A stretch of 64,000 bases of DNA from an uncultured Roseburia sp. (GCA_947246475.1 CAMXSH010000003.1:32876-96875), one strand, 5' to 3'; shown: positions 1-9,731, numbered from the stretch's first letter. Numbers and translations: made by a program. The notes: generated by a model from the letters alone, not told the origin.

Positions 1-1
1 G

Positions 2-538
2 AAAGTTTATTCAGACTATGATTTTACTTCTCGCTGGGGACCAGGCTTTAAGAAGGGTTATAATCATGTAAATGGTAAAGAGGCTTTGGCGTTCTGTCGG
101 GAGAGATATACCATTCCCAATGGCGATGCCCAGAGAGGCCGTAACCATCAGCATATGGTCGAGGCGATCCTGAATAAGGCGATGTCGCCAAATATCCTTC
201 CGAAGTATACAAAACTGCTGAAGACAGCATCCAAGAATTTTCAGACTAATATGTCTACCAAGGAGATTACATCCCTTGTGAAGATGCAGCTGGACGATAT
301 GTCCCAGTGGAAGATCAAATATGCAAATGCCACTGGTACGGGGGCGAAAAAAACGACCTTTAGTATCAGGTATAGATTGCTGTACGTATGCATACCAGAT
401 TATAATTCTGTGGAAAAGATTACCAACAAGATCAAACATCTTTTGAAGGCAACACCAGACTCCCAAGAGGAGGAAAAGGATAATAAAGATAACACAGAGG
501 ATAATACTTCGTCTCAAAGCCTTCCAGAAATTAAATAA
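2..538 (+). CDS. LytR-CpsA-Psr (LCP) family ligase, C-terminal part
   Basis: The reading frame is already open at the first base, so the gene starts before the window. LCP proteins are membrane-anchored enzymes that transfer lipid-linked glycan polymers onto peptidoglycan outside the cell. The visible part holds the conserved end of the LCP domain: a glycine-aromatic stretch (GFKKGYNHVNGKEAL) followed by the arginine-rich block FCRERY and the GDAQRGRNHQ motif that matches the family R-x-R...D-x-x-R-x-x-R-Q signature. The last 40 residues are a Glu/Asp/Lys/Asn-rich tail without structure. The sugar genes that follow on the same strand fit a glycan ligase at the head of a surface polysaccharide locus. 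The family call is firm; the substrate is not known. Confidence 0.85.
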   Translation, partial: KVYSDYDFTSRWGPGFKKGYNHVNGKEALAFCRERYTIPNGDAQRGRNHQHMVEAILNKAMSPNILPKYTKLLKTASKNFQTNMSTKEITSLVKMQLDDMSQWKIKYANATGTGAKKTTFSIRYRLLYVCIPDYNSVEKITNKIKHLLKATPDSQEEEKDNKDNTEDNTSSQSLPEIK

Positions 539-668
539 CTGACCAATTGAGAAACTGATCAACTGTCCATGACTGGGGCTTTGACAGGAAAAGATATCAC
601 AGGGGATTCCGCTGTTGGCAGCAGGAGTCTCCTGTTTTCAATACTAGTACAACGAAAGGAAACAGCAT

Positions 669-1898
669 ATGAAGATTTCATTCTCACCACCAGATATCAC
701 GGAAGAAGAGATAGAAGAGGTAGCAGCTGCCCTTCGTTCCGGATGGATTACCACGGGACCTAAGACGAAGGAATTTGAGCGTCAGATCGCGGCGTGGTGC
801 CAGACGCAGAAGGCGGTATGCCTGAATTCTGCCACCGCATGTATGGAGATGACCCTGCGCCTGTTTGGCATTGGTCCGGGGGATGAGGTAATCACTAGTG
901 CCTATACCTACACGGCTACGGCGAGTGCCGTGTGCCATACCGGAGCTGCTCTGGTTCTGGTGGATACAGCAGAGGATTCCTTTGAGATGGATTATGACCA
1001 GCTGGAGGAGCGGATCACGCCTGCCACAAAGGCGGTGATGCCCGTGGATATCGCCGGGGTTCCCTGTGATTATAAGCGGATCTATGAGATCATTGATAAA
1101 AAGAAGAAGATGTTCTGCTCCGGAGATAATAAGTACCAGAAAGCACTAGGGCGGATCCTGGTGCTGGCTGACTGCGCCCATGGATTTGGTGCCAGGGCAG
1201 GAGAGCGGCCGGCAGGGCAGTTTGCTGATTTTACTTCTTTTTCTTTTCACGCGGTAAAAAATCTGACTACCGCTGAGGGGGGAGCTGTGGTATGGAAGGA
1301 TATTGACGGGATCGATGCAGAGGAGATTTACCAGGAATACATGCTGTATTCCCTGCATGGCCAGTCCAAGGACGCGCTGGCAAAGACAAAGGCGGGCGCC
1401 TGGGAATATGATATCCTGTCGCCGGCGTATAAATGCAACATGACCGATATCCAGGCAGCTATCGGACTGGTTCAGCTTAGGAGGTATCCAGAGCTTCTGG
1501 CAAAGCGCCGCCAGCTGATCGGACTCTATGACCAGGGGATAAAAAAAATCAATGAAAAACGGAAAGCATTTGAGTGCAGAAGTCTTGTCCACTATGATGG
1601 GGAGATTTGTTCCAGCGGCCATCTGTACCTGCTGCGGATCCTGGGATGCACACAGGGGGAAAGGAATCTGCTGATCGAGAGGATGGCAACACGGGGAGTG
1701 GCGGCAAATGTTCATTATAAACCGCTTCCGATGCTGACAGCATATAAAAATATGGGGTTTGATATAAAAGATTTTCCCCATGCCTTTCAAGTATTTGAGA
1801 ATGAGGTCAGCCTGCCGCTGCATACTCTGTTAAATGAGAAAGAAGTAGAATATGTGCTGGGTGTGCTAGAACAGGAGCTGATGTCACTGAATCATTAA
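669..1898 (+). CDS. DegT/DnrJ/EryC1/StrS-family PLP-dependent sugar aminotransferase
   Basis: This 409-residue protein is a nucleotide-sugar aminotransferase that makes an amino-sugar (ArnB/PglE/WecE type) from a keto-sugar, using PLP and usually glutamate. Seen in the sequence: an N-terminal SGWITTGPKTKEFE block typical of the family, the cofactor aspartate at D168 in LADCAHGFG, and the Schiff-base lysine K197 in FSFHAVKNLTTAEGG. The C-terminal half carries the usual NVHYKPL-like segment (AANVHYKPLPML). Length is a little above the typical 370-390, from an insert near residues 142-160. The ATG at 669 follows a purine-rich AAAGGAAA site. It lies just before the initiating sugar transferase, so the product is probably a precursor of the glycan built by the next genes. 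Confidence 0.92.
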   Translation: MKISFSPPDITEEEIEEVAAALRSGWITTGPKTKEFERQIAAWCQTQKAVCLNSATACMEMTLRLFGIGPGDEVITSAYTYTATASAVCHTGAALVLVDTAEDSFEMDYDQLEERITPATKAVMPVDIAGVPCDYKRIYEIIDKKKKMFCSGDNKYQKALGRILVLADCAHGFGARAGERPAGQFADFTSFSFHAVKNLTTAEGGAVVWKDIDGIDAEEIYQEYMLYSLHGQSKDALAKTKAGAWEYDILSPAYKCNMTDIQAAIGLVQLRRYPELLAKRRQLIGLYDQGIKKINEKRKAFECRSLVHYDGEICSSGHLYLLRILGCTQGERNLLIERMATRGVAANVHYKPLPMLTAYKNMGFDIKDFPHAFQVFENEVSLPLHTLLNEKEVEYVLGVLEQELMSLNH

Positions 1899-1942
1899 GA
1901 ATCCGCTGGTACAGTACATGAAATGGAGAATGGGAGAGGGCC

Positions 1943-2623
1943 ATGAAAAAATGGGAGCATCTTCCTGAGGAGATGCGGAATCAGGAAGTATTGTATTATT
2001 ATGAAGAACTGAAAAAAAAGCAGGGAGCGCTGGCAGCAAAACGCTGTTTTGATGTGGTCATGTCCCTGTTGCTGCTGATCATCTTATTTCCTTTTATGCT
2101 ATTGATCGGCATCGCGGTAAAAGTGACGTCGCCGGGAGAGGTTATTTTTCGCCAGATCCGGGTGACTACATATGGGAAGCGCTTTCGGATCTACAAATTC
2201 CGTACGATGGCGGCGGGAGCACCCGGTCAGGGATCCCAGGTGACGGTCAGCGGGGATGCCAGGATCACGGGCATCGGGAAATTTCTGCGCAGAGTGCGGC
2301 TGGATGAGCTGCCACAGCTGCTGAATATTTTAAAGGGTGAGATGTCTTTTGTGGGGACACGGCCAGAAGTGGAGAAGTATGTGGAGTGTTACAGTGATGC
2401 TATGTATGCAACGCTGCTGCTTCCTGCGGGGGTTACTTCTACTGCCAGCATCCAGTATAAGGATGAAGAGCGGCTTTTGTCCCAGGGAAAGGACGTAGAT
2501 GAGGTTTACACAAAGGAGATTCTTCCGGCGAAAATGGAGTATAATCTGGAATATCTGAGCCATTACTCCTTTTTCCGGGACATCAGCATATTATTTCAGA
2601 CAGTGGCGGCTGTGTTGAGATAG
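1943..2623 (+). CDS. Initiating sugar-phosphate transferase (PglC/WcaJ-type, bacterial sugar transferase family)
   Basis: This 226-residue enzyme moves a sugar phosphate from a UDP-sugar to undecaprenyl phosphate and so starts assembly of a lipid-linked glycan on the inner face of the membrane. It has the family order: an amphipathic start, KRCFDVVMS, one hydrophobic re-entrant helix at about residues 38-60, the YKFRTM motif, then RRVRLDELPQLLNILKGEM with the catalytic Asp-Glu pair, and FVGTRPE. It is of the short PglC type without the extra N-terminal membrane domain of WcaJ/WbaP. It sits 44 bp after the aminotransferase and 22 bp before the Wzy-like gene, consistent with one operon. The sugar it uses cannot be read from the sequence. 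Confidence 0.93.
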   Translation: MKKWEHLPEEMRNQEVLYYYEELKKKQGALAAKRCFDVVMSLLLLIILFPFMLLIGIAVKVTSPGEVIFRQIRVTTYGKRFRIYKFRTMAAGAPGQGSQVTVSGDARITGIGKFLRRVRLDELPQLLNILKGEMSFVGTRPEVEKYVECYSDAMYATLLLPAGVTSTASIQYKDEERLLSQGKDVDEVYTKEILPAKMEYNLEYLSHYSFFRDISILFQTVAAVLR

Positions 2624-2645
2624 AAGGTTTTGGAGGAGAAGGAAT

Positions 2646-4085
2646 ATGATCGATAAGCTTCAGGACTTATTTATCAGTTTGTTATCTCCATGGATTCCAA
2701 TTATGGGGAAAATAAGTCCAAAGGTTAAATACAGATTGTTGACGGCGTGTTTTATCGCGGATCTGGTGTTGTTCTGCATCGTGCGGTATGTGCTGCTAAA
2801 GGAAAGCTATTTTTACAATACGGTGTGTGGTATCTTTCTGATGCTTCTGATTGCGCTGTTGTCGCTGGACCGTTCCTTGCAGAGAAAACCCTGGCGAAGA
2901 TCCATGTGCATCGCCTGGTTCGGCATGTGCATTGTGTTTACGCTGTCGGATCTGTTTGTGAGCAAAAAGGCATGCGGACTGGGTATTATATTAGCCCTTG
3001 TGTTTACCGGGGTGTTTTTTGCTTGGCAGAATCACAGCCGGAAGGATCTGCTGTGGAAAGCCTTTAAAGATGCGGTGAAGTATTCCTTTCTTTTGATGGC
3101 GGTGATCTCCTTTTTATTCCGGCCTTATTTTGAAGGAGGCAGGTATGCAGGGATCTTCACCAATCCCAATACCTTCGGTCTGTATCTCTATGTTATTTTT
3201 GCGGTTTATATGTCAGACCTGGACTGGAATGTGGAAACAGGAAAAAAAATCAGAAAAAGTCTTCCTACGTATCTCCAGCTGGCCCTCGTCATTTTTTATC
3301 TGCTGGTATCCCAGGCGAGAACGGCGATGTTAGCCATCGGTGCGGTCTTTATATTGTGGATTGGTGTCCGGATCTATATGGGGAAAAAGCAGAGGCGTTA
3401 TGCCGGGTTCCTCAAGGGACTGGCAGTGCTGGTGCTGGTCACGGCAGTGTGCTATCCCGTGTATTTTGCAGGTATCAAGAATCTTCCAAAACTGGTGGAC
3501 CATCCTATTATGTTTGAAGAAGATGTGCTCTATCTTTCCAATGGAGAGAAAATAGAAGATATTGGAGATAAAGTGCTGGCTGAGTTTGATGAGATCGAGA
3601 GTGTTCAGGTGACGGACCACAAAACGGAGAGTAATGGGATCTGGGGGCGGATTGTCAGAAGCCTGGACAGCAATGCTACTTTAAATAAAATATCTTCCGG
3701 GCGCATTACGATCTACAAAGCTTATATACAAAAACTGAATATCAAGGGGCATAAAAGGGTAACAATGAAAATAAACAACAAACAAGTGTCCCATGCCCAC
3801 AACAACTGGCTCCAGTTTGCCTATACCTATGGTGTGCCAAGCATGCTGTTTTACAGTGTCATCACTGTTCTGAGCCTGATTCGTTCCATCTTGTTTTATA
3901 TGACAAACCGAAGAAGAAATGCCACCTACGCCTTTTTGATACCAGCGATCTGTGTAGGATTTCTTGTGGCGACCCTGACTGAATGCCTCTTTCTTCCTTT
4001 TGAGGTATTTCCGGCATTTGCCTATTGGTTTGCCTTTGGAGACATGTTTGAAAAAACGTTAGAGGAAAAGGAGGTGGCAGCATGA
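2646..4085 (+). CDS. O-antigen ligase / Wzy-like polymerase, multi-pass membrane protein
   Basis: The 479-residue protein has about ten hydrophobic segments and one large outside loop at roughly residues 280-380, the layout of WaaL ligases and Wzy polymerases. The segment RTAMLAIGAVFILWIGVR and the loop end NKQVSHAHNNWLQFAYTYG, with its conserved HAHN(N) histidines, are typical of the O-antigen ligase/Wzy fold. Such enzymes polymerise or transfer lipid-linked glycan outside the membrane. Its last four bases overlap the next start (ATGA), showing translational coupling to the glycosyltransferase. Whether it is a polymerase or a ligase is not decided by sequence. Confidence 0.82.
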   Translation: MIDKLQDLFISLLSPWIPIMGKISPKVKYRLLTACFIADLVLFCIVRYVLLKESYFYNTVCGIFLMLLIALLSLDRSLQRKPWRRSMCIAWFGMCIVFTLSDLFVSKKACGLGIILALVFTGVFFAWQNHSRKDLLWKAFKDAVKYSFLLMAVISFLFRPYFEGGRYAGIFTNPNTFGLYLYVIFAVYMSDLDWNVETGKKIRKSLPTYLQLALVIFYLLVSQARTAMLAIGAVFILWIGVRIYMGKKQRRYAGFLKGLAVLVLVTAVCYPVYFAGIKNLPKLVDHPIMFEEDVLYLSNGEKIEDIGDKVLAEFDEIESVQVTDHKTESNGIWGRIVRSLDSNATLNKISSGRITIYKAYIQKLNIKGHKRVTMKINNKQVSHAHNNWLQFAYTYGVPSMLFYSVITVLSLIRSILFYMTNRRRNATYAFLIPAICVGFLVATLTECLFLPFEVFPAFAYWFAFGDMFEKTLEEKEVAA

Positions 4086-6454
4086 AAGAGAAGCTGATCA
4101 GCGTCATTGTGCCGGCATACAATGTGGAAAAATATATCCGGCGGTGCCTGGATTCTCTTGTCAGCCAGACCTATGAGAATCTTGAGATCATTGTGGTAAA
4201 TGACGGCAGTACAGACCAGACAGGGGAAATTATCGAAGAATATACAGAGCGCTACCCGGACAAGGTAATGTTGTACACCAGGGAAAACCAGGGACAGGCA
4301 GAGGCAAGGAATTTTGGGATATCCAAGGCTTCTGGAGAATATATCGGATTTGTGGACAGCGATGATTTTGTGAGTACAAAAATGTACGAGCTGATGTACC
4401 AGGAAGCAGAGGAACAGAACTGTGATATGGTCACCTGTGGATACTATGGCTGCGACGAAGTAACCGGGGAGATCACGGTGTATCAGACCGGGTATAAGGG
4501 AGAATTCAACCAGAATATCTATGACAATCCTATGCTCCTACGCATCAATTCCCCCTATCCATGGAACAAACTCTACACCAGGGAACTGCTGGAACGGAGT
4601 GGTTTTTCCTTTCGCAAGGGGATCATATTTGAGGATCTTTGCGCCATTTTTCCACTATTTATGGATGCGAAGAAAGTGGGCAGGGTACATGAAAAGCTGT
4701 ATTATTACATCAAAGGGAGAAAAGGAGGCACCATCAGTACTTTTAATGAAAAGCATGGGCAGATCATCGATGCCCTGCAGATTATGAATGATGCCTACCA
4801 GCAGCGGGGGATGTTTGAACGGTTTTACGACACCCTCCTTTTTTTCAATCTCCGCCATATCTATGCCCGCTTTGACGAGATGCAGAATTATGATGATATC
4901 ATTTTTAAGCGGGAATTTAAAAAACGGGCCTTTGCGCTTCTGGACCAGTATTTTCCAGGATGGAGAGATACCGAAGAATATGCGGCTCTGGATACATCGG
5001 AGGGAAAAGAGGGGATGAAGGCAGAGAAGACGGCAGAGGAGAAAGCGGAGAAAAACGCAGACAAGAAAGTAAGTAAGAAAGAATATAAGAAAAAGAAGCG
5101 GTCAGAACGCTATGAGGAGCTGACAGCAGAACGGGATATCGAAAAAACTACAGTGTTAGTAGAGTGCTATCACGGAAATGATCTGCGGGGAATGGGGTAT
5201 TATATCGCCATGGATCTGGCAGAACATCCTGAATATAAGGTATATGTGGCAGCGGCGGACTTAGGGAAGGTTTGTTCCTTTTCCCAGACCTTTTCCTCCC
5301 TGGTCCGATATGTAGATATGAATTCCGAACATTATCTGGAACTTCTGGCGACAGCAAAGTATTTGATTAATAATCGGTCATTTCCAGGATTTTTCAGGAA
5401 AAGAAAGGAACAACGCCTGATTTTTACAGATTTTCTTCCCTCTCTGGCAGCCCAGGGTACGGAGGTGGTCTGCGATGCCAGGAATATCCAGGGGATACAA
5501 CTCAGTCTGGCACAGTCAGATAAGATTTTGTTTCCACAAGAATTGAAAGAGCAGTTCATCCCACTGCTGGAAAAGTATAACATGGCGGAGATCTGCCGGG
5601 ATAAGGGCTGCTTCTTTATGACAAGGGCATTGCTGCATTCGGGACAGAGAGAGGAGGATGGCACGGTGCGGGTGGCATACATGCCATCTGTGAGAGAATT
5701 CCCAGGATTGAAGGACAGCAAAAATTATCTGTTCCTGAGCAGTCTGAGAAAGAAACTGACGGAACTGGATGAAAGGCTGGAGGAGGGAAGGAAGATCCTC
5801 TTCTGTTTTCCAAGGATCATCCGGCGCCGGTTCCGGGAAAATATCTGGAAGCATATCGAATTTTTCCCGGAAAACCAGGAACCTTTGGAAGTTCTTGCGG
5901 GATGCCATGCCCTGGTGGGAGAATATGGAGAAGAGATGTTTGTGATGAAGGCTCTGGGAAGGCCGGTATGCCAGTTTGTGGACGACCAGACCGATATGGC
6001 ATGGCGATATGGACTGGACAGCCAGGGAGAGGATCATGGTTTCCCCGTTTTCGATAAGCCAGAGAAAGTGGCGGAGTGGATCAACGGACTAGACAGAGAA
6101 GCGGTGAACATCGGAGATATATGTCTTGGCTGGCGGCAGACGCTGGAAGAATTTAAAAGAGGGAAAAACCACAGGCTGGGGCGGGCTGTGGTCTATATGC
6201 CGGCATTTACTAACCGGAAAGAATTTTTGCAGTACATGCAGGGACAGGATACAAAGCGCAGTGTGTTTTTTATTCAAAAAGAAGCCTTCAGTGATGCACT
6301 GGCGGCATGGATTCGGGAATATGGCGGCATCCGCTATATGGTCATTATCCAGAGTATCGTTGTGAGCAAAAATGAGAGCAGACTGATCAAATACCATATT
6401 ACCACGAAAGATAAGCTCCGGGAGAAGAGAGACCGCCAGAGGTATCTGGGCTAG
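4082..6454 (+). CDS. Glycosyltransferase family 2 fused to a degenerate CDP-glycerol glycerophosphotransferase (TagF-like) domain
   Basis: A 790-residue cytoplasmic fusion. Residues 1-300 are a GT-A glycosyltransferase: SVIVPAYNVEKYIRRCLDSL, VVNDGSTDQTGE and the metal-binding DSDDFV. Residues 305-345 are a Lys/Glu/Ala linker. Residues about 350-650 follow the TagF/TarL fold in order: VECYHG at the start, then AKYLINNRSFPGFFRKR (family: sNsrlP.yf.kr). The active motifs are altered: the TWHGTP site reads FTDFLPS, YAPTWR reads YMPSVRE, and the TDYSS motif reads GEYGEE ahead of ALGRPV. The last 130 residues match nothing I recognise. The GT2 half should be active, adding a sugar to the lipid-linked chain; the TagF-like half probably binds or positions substrate and is unlikely to transfer glycerol phosphate in the known way. 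Confidence 0.8.
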   Translation: MKEKLISVIVPAYNVEKYIRRCLDSLVSQTYENLEIIVVNDGSTDQTGEIIEEYTERYPDKVMLYTRENQGQAEARNFGISKASGEYIGFVDSDDFVSTKMYELMYQEAEEQNCDMVTCGYYGCDEVTGEITVYQTGYKGEFNQNIYDNPMLLRINSPYPWNKLYTRELLERSGFSFRKGIIFEDLCAIFPLFMDAKKVGRVHEKLYYYIKGRKGGTISTFNEKHGQIIDALQIMNDAYQQRGMFERFYDTLLFFNLRHIYARFDEMQNYDDIIFKREFKKRAFALLDQYFPGWRDTEEYAALDTSEGKEGMKAEKTAEEKAEKNADKKVSKKEYKKKKRSERYEELTAERDIEKTTVLVECYHGNDLRGMGYYIAMDLAEHPEYKVYVAAADLGKVCSFSQTFSSLVRYVDMNSEHYLELLATAKYLINNRSFPGFFRKRKEQRLIFTDFLPSLAAQGTEVVCDARNIQGIQLSLAQSDKILFPQELKEQFIPLLEKYNMAEICRDKGCFFMTRALLHSGQREEDGTVRVAYMPSVREFPGLKDSKNYLFLSSLRKKLTELDERLEEGRKILFCFPRIIRRRFRENIWKHIEFFPENQEPLEVLAGCHALVGEYGEEMFVMKALGRPVCQFVDDQTDMAWRYGLDSQGEDHGFPVFDKPEKVAEWINGLDREAVNIGDICLGWRQTLEEFKRGKNHRLGRAVVYMPAFTNRKEFLQYMQGQDTKRSVFFIQKEAFSDALAAWIREYGGIRYMVIIQSIVVSKNESRLIKYHITTKDKLREKRDRQRYLG

Positions 6455-6493
6455 TATACCAGACAGCATTGAAAGGATGGTTAAGTTTATCGT

Positions 6494-9175
6494 ATGAGCA
6501 GAAGAAAATGTTTTTTGAAATATACTCTGTTGTTCCTTGTGGTTTTTGCGGGAGCATTTCTTGCATTTTTCATCCGGGGAAAGAGTTTTGTCTGGAAGAG
6601 CGATGGTTTTCGTCAGTATTATCCCGCTCTGCGGTATCTGATCTCCTATTACCGGGAATTGGTTTCTGGTGTTCTCAGTGGGGAGTCTGCGTTTCCCATG
6701 TTGGACTATACCATCGGCCAGGGGGAAGATATCATCACCACTTTTGCCAATTATGGACTGGGGGATCCTCTGGTATTTCTGGCGGCCCTGCTGCCCTCCA
6801 GGGGGCAGTGGACCGAATATGTCTATGGCTTTTTGACCGGGCTGCGGTTGTATCTGTCGGGAGCTGCTTTTCTCGTGTACTGTGAAGGAATGAAACTACA
6901 GCGCCCTTTCAGTGTGTATGGGGCATTGGTTTACTGCTTTTGCGGTTTTGCCTTGTGGTCGGTGAAGGATCCCTTTTTTTTGAATGCCATGATTTATCTG
7001 CCGCTGGTATTTCTCGGACTGGAGAAAGCAATGCGCCGCCAGCCTCCTCTTATGCTGATATTCAGCGTGTTTTTTAGTATTGTCAGCGGGTATTATTTCT
7101 TTTACATGACTGTGATCGCTGGTGTGTGTTATTTTGCTGCCCGGAGCTTTTTGCGCCACGGCAGGGATATAAAAGCTGTCTGGAAGGAGGGGCTGCGCTG
7201 TCTTATGGCGTCAGCCGGCGGTGTTCTTCTGTCAGGTGTGCTGTTTGTGCCCTGCATCTTTGGATATCTGGAGAGCAGCCGGGGAGAGGCATATGTATCA
7301 GCTTCTTCGCTGCTATTCTATCCATTGGAATACTACAAGAATATGTTTTTACATTTTATCAGCGTAACAGAAAATGATGATGCTGGGGCGGTGGGATATT
7401 TTTCTATGGCAGTAGTTTTGCTGCTTTCCTGTGGGCTGCTCCTGATACGCAAGGAAAAGAAGTACCGGACGCTGAAAGTCTGTGTGATCCTTAGTATCCT
7501 GGCAGTGGCATCGCCCCTTGCGGGATATGCATTCAATGGATTTGGTTATATTACCAACCGTTTTATGTTTATCCCGGCTTTTTTGCTGTCTCTGGTATTT
7601 GTCCTGACGATGCCCTCTCTGCTGTGTCTGGAGCGCAGGGATAAGAAAAAACTTATTTTAGTGTGCGGCTGTTATGTCATCCTCTGCTGCCTGCTGACGA
7701 GCAGGGAGGGCATCTGGCATACCAGCAGTATGATCCTGCTTTTGGGACTGACCCTGGCAGCGCTCTTTCTGATCCGTCAGAAGAGGTGGAGGGAGCGTGC
7801 GCTGTGTGGGGTGATTCTGCTGAATCTTATCGTGAATGGAAATCTGATGTATGGGACAATGGGAACTGCCATGTCGGATGCCTATATGGACGCCGGAAGT
7901 GTGAAGGAGGCCTATGAGAACGAGGGGGTCAAGGCGGTGGCAGAGGACCTGGCTTCGCTGGAGCGTATTGATGTGATGACAGATCAGGGAGAGAACCCGA
8001 ACCGTTCGGTGGCGGGGGCTCCCCAGTCCTACAATGGCATTTCTGTCTACTACAGCGTGATCAGTTCTGGATATTCCTCCTGTATGAAGTCTATGGAAAA
8101 TACTCCGGATCTGATGTTTACCCATCGGCTGCTCGGCAATGACGGCAGAAGCATATTGGAAAATCTGGCAAACGTACATTATGTAGTGAGCGGGGCGGCG
8201 TCCTCTGTGCCCTATGGTTTTTCTCTGTACCGGGATTGTGGAAAAGGGGAAAAGGTGTATAAAAATGACAACAGGACTTCTATCGGCTATACCTATGATA
8301 CCTTTGTGCCCGAAGCTGAATTTGACAGTGCCGGGGTGCTGGACCGTCAAAATACGCTTCTCTCCGCTGCCGTTCCGGAAAGAGGGTCTGTTCTTGAGAG
8401 AGAAGCGGCAGAATCGGAAACTGTAAGAGAGGGGCAGATTCATCATGAATGGACATCACTTCCTTTTGAAATGTCTGATGTGAAGCATATGAAATGGCAG
8501 AACGGAAAGCTGAAAGTAAAGAAAAAGAATGGGACGTTCTCCATCACTTTCCAGCGGAAAAAAGATTGTGAATACTATCTTCGTCTGTCGGGGCTGGAGC
8601 TGCAGGATCCGGAACGGAATACCGCCTGGGCCAATGTCCGTCTGGGTGATGTGTCGAAAAATTTTCTGATCTCTGACCGGACCTATGACTTTTATTTCGG
8701 ACGGAAAGATTATCTGGTGAATCTGGGAAGCCCATTGGAAGAGAAAGCAGGCCAGACTGAGACACTATCTTTCCGCATCAATGGTCCTGCTGCCTACTGT
8801 CTGGAAAATATCGAGCTGGCAGAGGTTCCCATGGAAGGGCTGGAACGGAAGGTGGCGGAGAGAAACCAGGAAAGCCTGCGCGGTGTGGAGATCAAGACGA
8901 ACGGTCTGACGGGGAGTCTGGAGCTTTACCGGGAAAAGATTCTCTGTCTGGCGGTGCCTTATAAAAAGGGGTATACCCTTCTGGTGGACGGCAGGAAAAC
9001 AGAGGCGGGCAGAGTGAATAAGATGTATCTGGGAGCCTTGATTTCAGAGGGAAAACATGATATTGAGCTCAGATACGTCACCCCCGGAATCCGGATGGGT
9101 GCAATATTGACGATTATAGGACTGATCTATACGGTATTTTTGTGTATTTTGTATAAAAAACATTGTATAAAATAG
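6494..9175 (+). CDS. YfhO-family membrane glycosyltransferase
   Basis: An 893-residue polytopic protein: about twelve hydrophobic helices in the first 430 residues and a long outside C-terminal domain, ended by one more membrane helix (about 868-888). The early loop holds SDGFRQYYPALRYL, matching the acidic catalytic loop of the GT-C enzymes and the YfhO signature. YfhO proteins use polyprenyl-phosphate sugars on the outer membrane face; the Bacillus and Listeria homologues glycosylate lipoteichoic or wall teichoic acid. It follows the GT2 fusion by 39 bp on the same strand, which suggests a final side-chain decoration step for the glycan made here. Family assignment is good; substrate is inferred. 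Confidence 0.85.
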   Translation: MSRRKCFLKYTLLFLVVFAGAFLAFFIRGKSFVWKSDGFRQYYPALRYLISYYRELVSGVLSGESAFPMLDYTIGQGEDIITTFANYGLGDPLVFLAALLPSRGQWTEYVYGFLTGLRLYLSGAAFLVYCEGMKLQRPFSVYGALVYCFCGFALWSVKDPFFLNAMIYLPLVFLGLEKAMRRQPPLMLIFSVFFSIVSGYYFFYMTVIAGVCYFAARSFLRHGRDIKAVWKEGLRCLMASAGGVLLSGVLFVPCIFGYLESSRGEAYVSASSLLFYPLEYYKNMFLHFISVTENDDAGAVGYFSMAVVLLLSCGLLLIRKEKKYRTLKVCVILSILAVASPLAGYAFNGFGYITNRFMFIPAFLLSLVFVLTMPSLLCLERRDKKKLILVCGCYVILCCLLTSREGIWHTSSMILLLGLTLAALFLIRQKRWRERALCGVILLNLIVNGNLMYGTMGTAMSDAYMDAGSVKEAYENEGVKAVAEDLASLERIDVMTDQGENPNRSVAGAPQSYNGISVYYSVISSGYSSCMKSMENTPDLMFTHRLLGNDGRSILENLANVHYVVSGAASSVPYGFSLYRDCGKGEKVYKNDNRTSIGYTYDTFVPEAEFDSAGVLDRQNTLLSAAVPERGSVLEREAAESETVREGQIHHEWTSLPFEMSDVKHMKWQNGKLKVKKKNGTFSITFQRKKDCEYYLRLSGLELQDPERNTAWANVRLGDVSKNFLISDRTYDFYFGRKDYLVNLGSPLEEKAGQTETLSFRINGPAAYCLENIELAEVPMEGLERKVAERNQESLRGVEIKTNGLTGSLELYREKILCLAVPYKKGYTLLVDGRKTEAGRVNKMYLGALISEGKHDIELRYVTPGIRMGAILTIIGLIYTVFLCILYKKHCIK

Positions 9176-9191
9176 CTTCTCATGGTATAAT
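9163..9191 (+). promoter_or_regulatory. Sigma-A-type promoter of the hydrogenase operon
   Basis: TTGTAT (9163-9168), a 17-base spacer and a perfect TATAAT (9186-9191) lie about 43 bases before the hydC start. The -35 box overlaps the last codons of the upstream yfhO-like gene. Seen in sequence only; no operator is obvious. Confidence 0.65.
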
Positions 9192-9233
9192 TTTATCATT
9201 AACGTATGATATGAAACAGAAAGGAGAAATACA

Positions 9234-9731
9234 TTGACACATCAGGAAATTGCAAAGCTGGATGAGATTCTGCAGGCACATGATTATAACAGCACGCTTC
9301 TGATCGCTATTATGCAGGAGATCCAGAAGGAATATCATTATCTTCCGGAGGAGGCGCTGGAGTACATATCAAAGAAGCTCAAGCTCAGCGAAGCAAAAAT
9401 TTATGGGGTTGCCACATTCTATGAAAACTTTTCATTAGAACCAAAGGGAAAATATGTGATTAAGATCTGTGATGGGACGGCGTGCCATGTGCGGAAATCC
9501 GTTCCAATTCTGGAAGAATTTCGTAAAATTCTGGGAGTCAGCGAAGCAAAGCCTACGACGGATGATATGATGTTTACGGTGGAGACCGTGTCCTGTCTGG
9601 GAGCCTGTGGGCTGGCACCGGTATGTACGGTGAACGATGACGTTCATCCGGCGATGACACCGGAAAAAGCAAGGGATTTGATTCAGACACTAAAGGAGCA
9701 GGATAAGGAGGGGGCGGCAGATGAAGATTAA
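9234..9731 (+). CDS. hydC: NAD-linked [FeFe] hydrogenase, [2Fe-2S] subunit (NuoE/HndA-like)
   Basis: A 165-residue thioredoxin-like ferredoxin subunit, homologous to the 24 kDa NuoE subunit of complex I. The four cysteine ligands of the [2Fe-2S] cluster are in CDGTACHVRKS and SCLGACGLAP. It passes electrons between the flavin subunit and the hydrogenase in the soluble, cytoplasmic trimer. The start is TTG at 9234, chosen because an AAGGAGAAAT ribosome site ends 4-6 bases before it and there is no upstream in-frame ATG. The end overlaps hydB by 11 bases. The order NuoE-like, NuoF-like, hydrogenase is that of trimeric group A3 hydrogenases. Confidence 0.93.
   Translation: MTHQEIAKLDEILQAHDYNSTLLIAIMQEIQKEYHYLPEEALEYISKKLKLSEAKIYGVATFYENFSLEPKGKYVIKICDGTACHVRKSVPILEEFRKILGVSEAKPTTDDMMFTVETVSCLGACGLAPVCTVNDDVHPAMTPEKARDLIQTLKEQDKEGAADED

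Noticed and set aside
7658..8446. Antisense open frame (262 codons) opposite the YfhO gene
   Set aside because: Composition is that of a shadow frame, and there is no ribosome site.
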